Shown in pieces: positions 1-10,476 of a DNA stretch of 64,000 nt. The first letter of the stretch is position 1, and every line of letters begins with the position of its first letter. Where the stretch lies: contig ML660211.1 in NCBI GenBank assembly GCA_007570785.1, positions 4,657,177-4,721,176 on the forward strand, given 5' to 3'. Under the pieces are notes generated by a model. That model was not told where the DNA came from. It was given only the letters and a program-made list of their open reading frames with translations, and searched no databases. Source of the stretch: Antilocapra americana. Taxonomy: Eukaryota; Chordata; Mammalia; Artiodactyla; Antilocapridae. The position numbers were made by a program, and so were the translations under genes.

Positions 1-105
1 CTCTGCAACAAGAGAAGCCACAGCAATGAGAAGCTGGTGCACCGCAATTATAGAAAAATCCATGCAGAAACGAAGACCCATTACAACAAAAAATAAATAC
101 ATTTA
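1..105 (+). mobile_element. CHR-2-type SINE, 3' part (cut by window edge)
   Basis: The sequence runs through the 'agagaagccacagcaatgag' segment, the 'gcagaaacgaagaccca' segment and a final AAAATAAATA-type tail. This matches the 3' body of the longer CHR tRNA-Glu-derived SINEs of cetartiodactyls, also seen complete at 35.9-36.2 kb here. The tRNA-like head lies left of the window. Confidence 0.7.
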
Positions 106-885
106 AAATAACAGCATATCAGAGAATAGTTCATTCCACAGTGTCCAAAAGATAAAGTGGCAAAGTTGGCAGAGAGAAAGCTGGTAGACCTGTGGCAATG
201 TTTGCAAGCTGAAAGTGTCCACACAGCAAAAGATACAGTGTGAACTATCCTGCTGGGTTTGAAGGAAGCTAGGCTGTGTTTTAGAATAGAGTAGCAATGA
301 TGAGAAAATGCCCAAGGATCAGAGGAAAATGATTACATCTCAAATGCTGTTAATATAGCATCAAGAAAAATCAATAATGAATCTTCTCTATTCCCCTCCC
401 AACAAATATGAGTGGTATTTTCATAAACCACTAGATGCTTAGCATGAAATTCAGAAGGGCAGAAAATATAAAATGGAACTATTACTAAATACAGTTGGAG
501 TGGTAATCTGATATGACTGTGAAATAACTGAAAATAAAACAACTTCATTGGAAATGACTATGTTTTTGTATCATTGTTTAGCAAAGAGAATTAAAGGCAT
601 AAGATATAAGGTGAATTCAATTAAGGAAAAGTTAAAGTTATGATTTTCAAGGCTGCTGAGTTTTTCAATGCAAGACATTTATTTCACAACTCCACGAAAA
701 TTCTTGTGAAAAGGAAGCATTCCTAAAATTGATAAGGAATTAGCGGAAGGGTAAGTTCAAACCAGAAATGGTGAAACAGCCCCATTTCAATACTTAAAGA
801 AAGGAAATCAATATGAAATTTAAACCTTGGTCACAGACAATCTCAACTCATGCAGTTTTACTTTTTACCTTTTGTCATAGTAAAT
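106..885. other. Unassigned AT-rich intergenic DNA
   Basis: No gene, young repeat or recognisable RNA is visible. Open frames of about 70 codons on the minus strand (103-315, 333-548) have no domain, no signal and no coding-like context. Confidence 0.5.
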
Positions 886-1437
886 TCTGATAAACAAAAG
901 AATCATATTCAAAAAGGAACTGATAGAAACAAATGTATGGCTATCACAGGGGATATGAGGGGTGTAGGAAGAATTGGGAGATTGGGGTTGACATGTATAT
1001 ACTATTGATGGGATTCACAGGTGGCTCAGTTAGGTAAAGAATCAACCTGCCTTTGCAGAAGAAATGGGAGATACGAGTTCAGTCCTTGGGTTGGGAAGAT
1101 TCCCTGGAGGAGGAAAACGGCAACCCACTCCAGTGTTCTTGCCTGGAAAATTCCATGGACAGAGGAGCCTGGTGGGCTACAGTTCACAGGGTCACAAAGA
1201 GTCGGACACAACTGAATATGCATGCATCAATGCAACACTGTTGATACTAGGTATAAAATATATAACTAATGAGAACATACTGTATAGCATAGGGAACTGT
1301 ACTTAATACACCTGAATTGGAAGGAAGTCCAAAAGGGAAAGTTATATATGTATGTATATAAGGCTGATTCATTTGGCTGTACAGTACAAACTAGAACAAT
1401 ATTATAAAGCAACTATACTCCAATAACAGTCAATTTT
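886..1437 (+). mobile_element. L1 LINE 3' end, split by a Bov-tA SINE
   Basis: Two blocks, about 886-1009 and 1236-1437, read together as the 3' UTR of a ruminant L1: a GGAAGAATTGGGAGATTGGG segment before the break, then the 'gagaacatactgtatagca' and 'caactatactccaataacag' segments close to the end. The interruption is the SINE at 1010-1235. No coding part remains. The copy is diverged. Confidence 0.75.
1010..1235 (+). mobile_element. Bov-tA SINE inside L1
   Basis: The tRNA-like head ('ggtggctcagttaggtaaag') is followed by the Bov-A body (caacccactccagtgttctt; cctggtgggctac; gtcacaaagagtcggacaca). It is flanked by an imperfect 10 bp duplication, TACTATTGAT at 1000-1009 and CACTGTTGAT at 1236-1245, which marks insertion into the older L1. 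Confidence 0.85.
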
Positions 1438-3237
1438 TAAAAATGCTCTGATGAAGAACAGAGGTTGTGATTGAGCAACACCAAGGCAGCATGACACTTA
1501 GCAATTCAAAAAAGTGCAGCAACCCAAGAACGTGTATTTAGATTCTTTATAATTAGGTAAAACAAATCTATAATGAGGTATAATCATCCATTGGTGATTC
1601 ATCTATAGTAACAAAGAAGCAAATTATCTGAGCTCTTAATCAGTCCCTATGAAAGTTTACAATAATACACGAACAGCTTCTCTTAGCTTTTCTCTTTCCT
1701 CTGTGTTTACTCCTTGAGCACATGGAGTAAGCCTTCCTGTTTGACTGCAGCCAGTCATTTTAGAAGCGCTGAGTGCCTCTCCCTGGGTTACTTCTTTCTC
1801 TGTATTTTGTTCTGCTCTATGTTATAGAGTTCACAGTTATCATCACTTCCCATCTCCCTGGTGTTTGCAATATAATCTGATGGCTGCATTTTATGCTAAT
1901 AAAGACCTACTTATATTAATGTAAACTCACTTGTACTTTAAATTGCCTATGATCTCCTCTAGTTGTGTGCTATTATCAAACACATATTACTGTAAAATTT
2001 AAGTCCCTACCAGGCACACAAGTACTGCTATGACATTTACAATAATCCATTTATTTACTCTCCAATTTCTTAAGTATCAAAATAACCCTACGATTTATGA
2101 GTAAAGGAAATCAATTTGGGCTATTTTCTCTTATGTTTCCCAGAGGAATGAAAAACTAACCACTTACAAATAGCATGTATGGTAGCTTATCATACAGCAC
2201 ACAATTTGTGCAATTTTTTTTAAAACATTGATTCATGCCATCATTATTTCCATAGATTTCAAACAATAAGTGACCAAAATCTCCAGGTTAGGTTTTGAAT
2301 GGCCCTTAACCAGACAGTAATACCGATTATTGATAAAGAATGGGAAGTCAGAAAAGTCACTAAAATTTGACAGACCAGTTCATACTTTTAGAATTCACGT
2401 TTGAAACTCTAGTCTGAATCAGATCCCTGTATCTCTTTCCTGAAATATTCATCATTTTTCAAAGAACTGGGGAAGAAGGGGTTTTAATTTGTGCTTCTCT
2501 CTCTCTCTCTGTCTGTCTTTTTTTTTAAATAACACCAGGAATCGCTACAGTTCTATATTTAAATGACTTGAAGAAAGTATTGAGAAGCAAGGAACTTCTG
2601 GGCAAATTTCTAGAAAACCTCAACTAACACATTCAGTACCCTGGGGTGTTTGTTCCTCTAAATAGTGACCTGAATCTGTTATACCCCAGAAACATAGATG
2701 TCAAAATCTAAAAGCTAATAACTGTGCTTTGACAGTGGAAACACAAACAATGGGGAAAAAAAGTGCGGGGGTTGGGGGCGTATGGAGTAGAATCTTGGAA
2801 TTTTAACAACTCTATTCATCAGTAACATGTCAAAAAGCCAGCAGTTGTATGGATAGAGACTAGTGTTTTCACAACCAATCCAGTTACTGCTGCTGCAACC
2901 AGACTGAAAACAGCGGCCGTGGATCTGAAAGATATCATTTATAATGTATTTGTTGAAGTTGAACTGCAAGCATTGCATTTTCTAACAAAATGTGTAATCT
3001 GCTTTATTTATAAATATGCATAGGTGATATTTAGATTTAGTTCCTGAATTTTTCTTTTCTTTTTTTGGTAGGAGGAGTCCAAAACACCAAACACCAGTGT
3101 AAGAAATTAGTTTTAGTGCTGCAGTGACAGGAAGCTACCTATTTTCTACATAAAAGGAAAATGTATCACAGTGCTATGAGAGAACCATCCCTGAAAATTA
3201 TGGGGAAAGAGGAGACAAAATGATTTTGGGATCCACA
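1438..3237. other. Unassigned AT-rich intergenic DNA with a short CT tract
   Basis: No gene is recognised. A small pyrimidine (CT) tract lies at about 2490-2527. A 65-codon ATG-less open frame on + (2826-3023) has protein-like composition and is discussed as a finding; it has no identifiable family. Confidence 0.5.
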
Positions 3238-3756
3238 AACTGTTGTTGTTGTTGTTGTTGCTGTTCAGTCTCTTGGTTGTGTCTGACTTTTTCCAACCCC
3301 ATGGACTGCAGCACATCAGGCTTCCCTGTTCTTCACCATCTCCCAGAGTTTGCTCAAAATCATGTCCATTGAGTCAGTGATGTCATCCAGCCATCTCATC
3401 CTCTGTCATCTCATTCTCCTTCCTTCAATCTTTCCCAGCATGAGGGTCTTTTCTAGTGACTCATCTCATCAGGTGGCCAAAGTATTGGAGCTTCAGCTTC
3501 AGCATCAGTCCTTCTAATGAATAATCAGGACTAATTTCCTCTAGGATTGACTGGTTTGATCTCTTTGCAGTCCAAGGGACTCTCAAGTCTTCTCCAACAC
3601 CACAGTTCAAATGGATCAATTCTTCAGCATTCAGCCTTATTTATGGTTCAAGTCTCACATCTATGTATGACTACTGGAAAAACCGTAGCCTTGACTAGAG
3701 GGACTTTTGTTGGCAAAGTAATGTCTCTGCTTTTTAATACTCTGTCCGGGTTTGTC

Positions 3757-4615
3757 TGGGTTGAAGTGATTGGCATCCAGTCCCATCACTGCATGGCAAA
3801 TAAGATGTGGAAACAGTGGAAGACTTTATTTTGGGGGGCTCCAAAATCACTGCAGATGGTAACTGTAGCCATGAAATTAAAAGATGCTTGCATGTGTCTA
3901 ATCAATCGCCAGCCCAGGATTGATGCTCGGGGCTGGTGCAGCGAGATTTCCCGGGGGGGAGGGAGGAGGGAGGGGGATTCCGGAGGGGAAGCATATGTAA
4001 ACCCATGGTGATATCATGACAATGTATGGCAAAAACAATAAAAAAATAAAATTAAATTAAAAAAAAAAGATGCTTGCTCCTTGGAAGAAAAGTTATGACC
4101 AACCTAGACAGCATATTAAAAAGCAGAGACATTACTTTGCCAACAAAGGTCTGTCTAGTCAAGGCTATGGTTTTTCAACTAGTCATTTATGGTTGTGAGA
4201 GTTGGACTATAAAGAAAGCTGAGCACCGAAGATTTGATGCTTTTGAACTGTGGTGTTGAAGAAGACTCTTGAAAGTCTCTTGCACTGCGAGCAGATACAA
4301 CCAGTCCATCCTAAAGGAGGTCAGTCCTGAGTGTTCATTGGAAGGACTGATGTTGAAGCTGAAACTCCAATACGTTGGCCACCTGATGCAAATAGCTGAC
4401 TTATTTGAAAAGACCCTGATGTTGGGAAAGATTGAAGGTAGGAGGAGAAGGGGATGACTGAAGATGAGATGTTGGATGGCATCACCAACTCAATCGACAT
4501 GAGTTTGGGTAAACTCTGGGAGTTGGTGATGGACAGGAGGGCCTGGCATGCTGCAGTTCATGATGTTGCAAAGAGTTGGACATGACTAAGCTACTGAATA
4601 GAGCTGAATTGAACT
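3757..4615 (+). mobile_element. BovB LINE 3' fragment nested in BovB
   Basis: A plus-strand BovB, 5'-truncated within the region after the RT core. Translated pieces read KVMTNLDSILKSRDITLPTK and LMLKLKLQYVGHLM, typical of the BovB ORF2 C-terminal region. It ends near the TGAATTGAACTG terminus. A short L1 end interrupts it at about 3892-4064. Frameshifts and stops show it is dead. Confidence 0.9.
3892..4064 (+). mobile_element. L1 3' UTR terminus nested in the nested BovB
   Basis: About 170 bp of ruminant L1 3' UTR: 'tctaatcaatcgccagccca', a G-rich stretch, 'atgtaaacccatggtgat', and an A-rich tail. The 13 bp TSD AAAAGATGCTTGC is perfect (3879-3891 and 4065-4077) and sits at a TT/AAAA junction, the expected L1 endonuclease site. 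This is the youngest event of the three-level nest. Confidence 0.9.
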
Positions 4616-5003
4616 GGGTTTGTCACAGCTTTTGTGCCAAGGAGCAAGTGTCTTTTAATTTCATGGTGGAGTCACAATCTGCAGTAATTCTGGAGCCCAA
4701 GAAAATTGTCACTGTTTCCATTGTTTCCCCATCTATTTGCCATGAAGTGGTGACATTGGATGCATGACATTAGTTTTTCGAATGTTGAGTTTTAAGCCAG
4801 TTTTTTCACTCTTTTCTTTCACTTTCATCAAGAGGCTTTTAAGTTTCTCTTTGCTTTCTGCCATAAGAGTGATGTCTTCTGCATATCTGTGGTTAGTGAT
4901 ATTTCTGCCAGCAATCTTGATTTCATCCAGCCTTGCATTTTGCATGATATACTTTGTATATAAATTAAATAAATCACAAACTGACTAAGCTAATTAAGAG
5001 TTC

Positions 5004-5122
5004 TATGGGGACTTCCTTGTCAATCCAGTGGTTAAGATTCCATGATTCCACTGCAGAGGATCTGGGGTTTGATCCTTGTTTGGGAACTAAGATCCTGTAT
5101 GTCGTGCAATGAAAAAAATAAG
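5004..5122 (+). mobile_element. CHR-type SINE
   Basis: It starts GGGGACTTCCTTG, carries the tRNA-like B-box region (GGTTTGATCC) and ends in an A-rich tail after 'gggaactaagatcctgtatg'. This is the short tRNA-Glu-derived CHR family. Confidence 0.8.
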
Positions 5123-5420
5123 GAAGTTTCTTGAACTGAATAAAATGTAGCAGATCAACTTAAAATTATTTTTAAAAAAAGTTTCTATGGCTCAATTTTC
5201 TCCTCTGTAAACTGGGAAAATAGCATTCCATCACAAGATTAGGTATGGATTAATGAATACATACGATGCATTTAAAAATCACATGACAGATGATATGCAG
5301 AAAAAATAATCTTAAAATAATTACCTTTATTCATTTAATTAAAATTCTTTTTCTCTTTTCTTAAAAAATAACTTTTAAATTATTAGTTTATATATTGTCT
5401 CTATTTATTTATCTTACATT

Positions 5421-5592
5421 TCAGTTTATTTCAGTTGCTCAGTCATGTCTGAATCCTTGAGGCCCCATGGACTGTAGCACGCCAGGCTTCCCTATCCATC
5501 ATCAATTCCCAGAGCTAGATAAATTCATGTCAGTTGAGTTACTGATGACATCCCATGTCATCCTCTGTCGTCCCCTTCTCCTCTTATCTCAA
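5421..5592 (-). mobile_element. BovB LINE 3'-terminal fragment
   Basis: CAGTTTATTTCAGTTGCTCA followed by 'ccatggactgtagcacgcca' and the CATCCTCTGTCGTCCCCTTC segment match the reverse complement of the last ~170 bp of BovB. It is strongly 5'-truncated. Confidence 0.75.
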
Positions 5593-5599
5593 TCATCTT

Positions 5600-5830
5600 A
5601 CATTTGTTCTTAATTTTAATTTTGTCATAATTTCAAATTCAGAGAAGAATGGTAAGAATAATACTAAGAACATTCATGCATTCTTCACTCAGATTTATCA
5701 GTTGTTAACATTTCACAGCATTTACTTTAATACTAATTATCACTCTCTTTCTATCAAACATTCACACATACACACCCCTGAACATTTTGACCAAGTTTCA
5801 CATAATCACACACTGCATTTCTAAGTGGGA
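5600..5830 (-). mobile_element. Old L1 (L1M-type) 3' UTR fragment
   Basis: The segment 'cactcagatttatcagttgt' followed by an AACATTTCACAGCATTTACT block and 'aacattttgaccaagtttca' resembles mammalian-wide L1 3' UTRs in reverse orientation. It is heavily decayed, so the subfamily is not assigned. Confidence 0.5.
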
Positions 5831-6359
5831 TGAGTAACACAAAATTGCCTATGTTATTCCTGGCTTTGCCCACTTGAGGCTTGAAACAAGGGTTTCACAG
5901 TAGTGAGCGTATCCACTCTTTTACAAAATCTTAAATTCAGGAATCTCCCCCCAGACCTCATTTCATAAGCACACAATATATTAATCACGTAAGTAAGCTA
6001 CATATTGAATTATGTATAGGTACATATTGTTGTAATGTGAATAAAATATTGAAATCATGAGTTTATAATGATATTTTTTATAGTAATCTAAGACCACAGA
6101 ATCCTTTCTTGCCCTTCTCATTCCACATTTTTTACTCAGTTGTATAGTGAGAGTCATGACCCCCAATAACATCAATACATTCACTCATTTGCTCAGCCCT
6201 ACAGTACTGCCCAAATGGTGACAGAACTTCCATATCCAAAATACCATGATGAATTAGCTATTAAATAGAAATGAAGATTGTTTACTGTTATATTTTTTTC
6301 TTTCCAATGAGAATACAGAATCAAAATATTGGGTTCAAATTTACTTAATTAGCTATTCA

Positions 6360-6500
6360 TTTTTTAAATATTTTTATTTGAAATAATTACAGATTCACAG
6401 GAAGTTGCATGAATAGTACACAGATTCTTATATGCTCTTCTCCCCAAAGTTCTATCTACATATAGCCAGAAAAGTCACTATTGGTGCAGCACTATGAACC
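6360..6500 (-). mobile_element. Probable old L1 3' UTR fragment
   Basis: 'aattacagattcacaggaag', then 'cttatatgctcttctcccca' and 'gaaccagacaacagg' resemble the antisense of old L1 3' UTR sequence. Identification is by memory of the consensus only. Confidence 0.35.
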
Positions 6501-6565
6501 AGACAACAGGCTTTAATCAGCTTTCATCAGCTTTTATGTGTATTCATTTTACACATTTCCTTCTC

Positions 6566-6688
6566 CTTTTTTTTTTTTAACCCCTCTGCACAGCATTTGG
6601 GATATTATTTCCCTGACCATGGATTGAACTCACATCCCCTGGTTTGAGAGTATGGAGTCTTAACCACTGCATCACCAGAGAAGTCCCA
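6566..6688 (-). mobile_element. CHR-type SINE
   Basis: A T-run tail on the left, then 'ctgaccatggattgaactca', 'gtcttaaccactgcatcacc' and AGAGAAGTCCC on the right: the exact reverse layout of the short CHR SINE. Confidence 0.8.
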
Positions 6689-6959
6689 TGCACATTTACT
6701 TTGAAGACACTAGCAATCTCACATCTATCCATACACACAATTAATTTCTTCAGAGGTCATCCCTAACTTGCTGGGTAGGGTCAAATGAAATAGATGGATA
6801 CTTTTCAGTCTATATTTAATTGATGTTTATGTGATAAATCCTCCTTTAGATCCAGCTTTTCTTTAGTTTCTGAGACATTGCTTCTCTTTTCCAGATTCTC
6901 TTTCTCAGTCTTTTCCTAAGCTTCTCTGCCTTAACCCCTTAAATTTCAGGGTCTCCTCA

Positions 6960-6993
6960 GATTTTTATTTATTTATCTATTTATTTATTTTTA
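6960..6993. repeat. (TTTA)n microsatellite
   Basis: Near-perfect tetranucleotide TTTA repeats with one TCTA interruption. Confidence 0.85.
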
Positions 6994-6997
6994 CTCT

Positions 6998-7042
6998 ACT
7001 GGCACGGAGTAGGAGCTCAATACATGATTACTGAATAAATGA
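6998..7042 (+). repeat. MIR/L2-type 3' end fragment
   Basis: ACTGGCACGGAGTAGGAGCT followed by a CAATAC...GAATAAATGAG block matches the shared 3' end of MIR and L2 ('gcacatagtaggtgctcaat' type). Too short to separate the two. Confidence 0.5.
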
Positions 7043-7044
7043 GT

Positions 7045-9780
7045 TGAAGAATGTGTTTTAAAGAGACACTATTTCAGCATATTTACAGCTATAGTTTAAG
7101 TCTTTTAATAAATATTTCAAACACCAGTAACTAACTATCCTAGTATTAAAATATAATTCTCAAAATTAGAGATTATGGGATGAACAAACACTAGAAGAAA
7201 TTTTTTTCATACAATACTTCCTCTAATTTTGAGCTTTCTTCATAGAAACTTGATTATAGAAACAGCTATCTGAAATGGTTTTGATTCTCTCAACATCATT
7301 GTATTAAAGTTTCTACTATTCTGGTATTTGGCCATTGGTTTTTAAGCATCATCTATCTGAATTCTGTCTAATTTCATTTGTACTATAAGGGAAAAGAGAA
7401 TGAATAACAAAGAAAAGCAAAATGGAAAGCTAGGAGAGACCAGAAACCATCCTTGTGATTAGTTCACCATCAGAATCATTTTATAATCTGAAAACTAACA
7501 ATTCTCTCTTGAAATATGTGGTAAACTGTGTGATTATGAAAGTACTTCGAGAAGGTACCATGTATACTTTTATCTACTTCACCTAACAATATCATTACAG
7601 CTTAAATATTAGAATGTTATTTATATAATTTTTTAAAATATAAATGATCTGCTACTGATTTGAAATAAACTGTTCATGCTGATTTGCTATAGTGATGAAA
7701 TGGAGCCCTGTGGTTCTTACAGAATATTACATTTTAATAAAAAGAGCTGATTTAGGAAAATGCATAGTTTGCTAAACAAATATAAAAGGACACCATTTCA
7801 TATAGCCATTCAAGGGGAAATAAAATCTACATATCAAAATCAATGTATTTATTTCTTCTGCATAATAGAAAACAATGGAATAGGACTTGGAATACCACCT
7901 ACATAACTCTGCACAAGTGAAGCAAAAGTACTAATTATAAGTTCCTTCTCAGTTATAGGGTTAAAAAAGTGAACAATGAAAGTAGGTATATGAAACATAT
8001 AAGCAAACACTTATTTTGATTATTTTAAAAATGAAAGTATGTCAGAAAAAGACATAAGTAACTTAATATTAGAGGGCTTATTATCTCAAAATGTCCAAAT
8101 ACAAGGAACTTTGTAAAAGCATACAAAAAGAGGAAAAAAATTTTGATAAATCTTTACTGTGGAAATGGGAGTTGTTGACAGGCATTCTGTTCTGTAACAT
8201 ACTTGTTTTTCAATGTGAATTAGATTATATACATTGGATAAATAAGAGAATGATATCAGCAAATACATGCTCATTTATATGCAATTTTTCCCAGCTAATG
8301 TTTCGAAGCAACCCTTCAAAATACTGAAAATCCCACAAAGTTCCCTTCCTTTGGTGTAAGAAGCAGATGCTTGACAGGCTTTGAAACTGCTAAATTCTCC
8401 AATGTATCTTGGGACTGTTCCTGTGTAGAGAGATGCTTAAGAGCATATTGCCCTTTATTTTAAAATAGTAGTTAATAAAAATGTCTTCTCCAAAATTTAT
8501 TTATTAGCCTTGATAAAACCATTCCCTGTATAGGGAAAAAGACATTTTCTAGAATTCTCACTTACCAGGAAGCACAAGTCTCATATTTAAAGCTACAAAA
8601 GATTGTCATTCCAGGTGCAAATTCCAGTAGAGATTTAACTATACTAAATAAATTTGTATTGGGGTTGTTGTTGCTTTTTTTAAGGCTCTTATCACCGGGC
8701 ACTGGGTTTTGAGTTATTGGCAACAAATTTACTATTCCCATAGCCCTATTATTTTTAGTGAATGATTTTTACAGACCAAGATTTTCAGGAACCCATACAT
8801 AGTAGAAAATTATCTGTCTTATGATTGTCAGATATCTTAAATTGTAATAGGTAAAGAGAGGAGTCAAAAAATATCTTCAATTTCAAAATGTAAGTATTCT
8901 AAGAAACATGTTAAACAAAATTAAAAAGTTTAATAACAAGTAGATAATGGCATGAATTTCTTGAACTGAGACATAAGTGAAAAGTTGTTCTTTCTTCGAC
9001 TTTAATGTTCTAGCCTGTGAAGTCATTTATAAATACTTCAGTGACAGTAACCCTGTTTTTTTCTTTCCTACCACTGTGTATTTTTATCTCATTCTATACA
9101 CTAAGTCCTCAAAAAGTGCTTGAGGATATTCAATTAAGTTTCAGGTTACTTATGAAAGAATATATTGTCTCTTTTGAAAAGTTATACTTTAATACGTAAA
9201 TACATAATCAGAATCATGTTTTTTTAACTCAGTATTTAACCCAATCTTCCCATTCCTATGGCTCTGGTAACAACGACAACAAAAAAATTACCAGAGGAAA
9301 AAGTTGTGTATAAAATATACTAGTTGAAACACTATTTGAAAATATACTCAAATATGCAACAGCTATAATAAAGATGTTAAAAATGTTTAGCAAGTTACTA
9401 TATGTCAAAATAATAAAATACTTGCTTGTTAAAATGGTTACTGTAATATACCAAAATACTAAATATTTTCAGAAATAATATCAAGAGGGCAAAGCAGTAC
9501 CCTTAATGGTATTATAATGATAAATAGTGTCACTACGCACTTAGAAAAGATGCAAAAAAAGTATGCCAAAATTAAAATGTTTTTATGTGTTGAAATTTTT
9601 AATGATTTTATTTCACATTTTAATCTTTTTCTACACTGTACCTTGAATAACTTTAAAATAAAGTGTTAAAATAATTTTAAGTTGCAAAGTTGATATTTTG
9701 CTAACTTTGACAAGAACTTATCAGTTTTTAACCTTTTTTTAAATCCAAAATAAAATGTTGTAATGAACTACATTTGGCTT
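7045..9780. other. Unassigned AT-rich intergenic DNA
   Basis: Low-GC sequence without recognised young repeats or genes. Open frames at 8086-8274 (-), 8091-8327 (+) and 9017-9199 (+) are short, unsupported, and the first two overlap on opposite strands. Confidence 0.5.
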
Positions 9781-9782
9781 TA

Positions 9783-10056
9783 TGGAAGGACCGATGTTGA
9801 AGCTGAAATTCCAATACTTTGGCCACCTCATAAGAAGAGCTGACTCACTGGAAAAGACCCTGATGCTGGGAAGGATAGGGGGCAGGAGGAGACGGGAACG
9901 ACAGAGGATGAAATGGCTGGATGGCACCACCAACTCGATGGATATGAATTTGGGTAAACTCCAGAGTTGGTGATGGACAGGGAGGCCTGGGCGTGCTGCA
10001 ATTCATGGGGTCACAAAGAGTCGGCAGACTGAGAGACTGAACTGAACTGAACTAGA
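9783..10056 (+). mobile_element. BovB LINE 3'-terminal fragment
   Basis: Begins at the segment coding for MLKLKFQYFGHLIRRADSLE and runs through RGRQRM-like residues to the GACTGAACTGAACTGAACT terminus. About 275 bp, 5'-truncated, with a frameshift in the last 60 codons. Confidence 0.9.
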
Positions 10057-10065
10057 ATGGTAAAC

Positions 10066-10108
10066 AAACAGAATAGATCTAGATAGATAAGATAGATAAG
10101 AGATAATT
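10066..10108. repeat. (GATA)n microsatellite
   Basis: Interrupted GATA repeat (AGATAGATAAGATAGATAAG) just downstream of the BovB end. Confidence 0.8.
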
Positions 10109-10475
10109 CTCCATAAATCATGCTTTCTTAATTCTCTACAGATAATGTACTCTCTAAATTTTGAAAATTTATGTTTACTACATAAAATGATAATTATCAA
10201 TACAGATAATGTTCTCATGAGTTTTGCCTTTTTATGCATTTTAATGAATAGTTATTTTGTAAGGTATCATATGACTAAAGACTTATTTTAATTATTGTAA
10301 CAACATACCATTTAAAACAGTCTTAAATGATGCATTTTTAAGTTTATAAGAACTACAATTATTTCTTCAGATTGAACATTTTAGAAATTCCATTTTTGAC
10401 CACTTTTCTATTACTCAATTTTTTTGGTATAATTTAAACAATCTTTGTCATTTCTCCCCATTCATCATATAGAGC
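10109..10475. other. Unassigned AT-rich DNA
   Basis: No recognised element. The minus-strand open frame 10003-10239 largely covers this stretch and the BovB tail and is not coding. Confidence 0.5.
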
Positions 10476-10476
10476 A

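Larger units (their letters stand above)
3240..4975 (-). mobile_element. BovB LINE 3' region (outermost of a nest), split
   Basis: The minus-strand BovB (RTE clade) is in two blocks, 3240-3756 and 4616-4975. It starts on + with the GTTGTT-rich 3' terminus and proceeds into the C-terminal part of the reverse-transcriptase ORF read in reverse. The break carries a 9 bp duplication GGGTTTGTC (3748-3756, 4616-4624) around a second, opposite BovB. The ORF is full of stops and frameshifts. Confidence 0.9.

Noticed and set aside
1026..1306. Several 60-80 codon frames on both strands
   Set aside because: All lie in the Bov-tA SINE; the same translated strings recur at other SINE copies.
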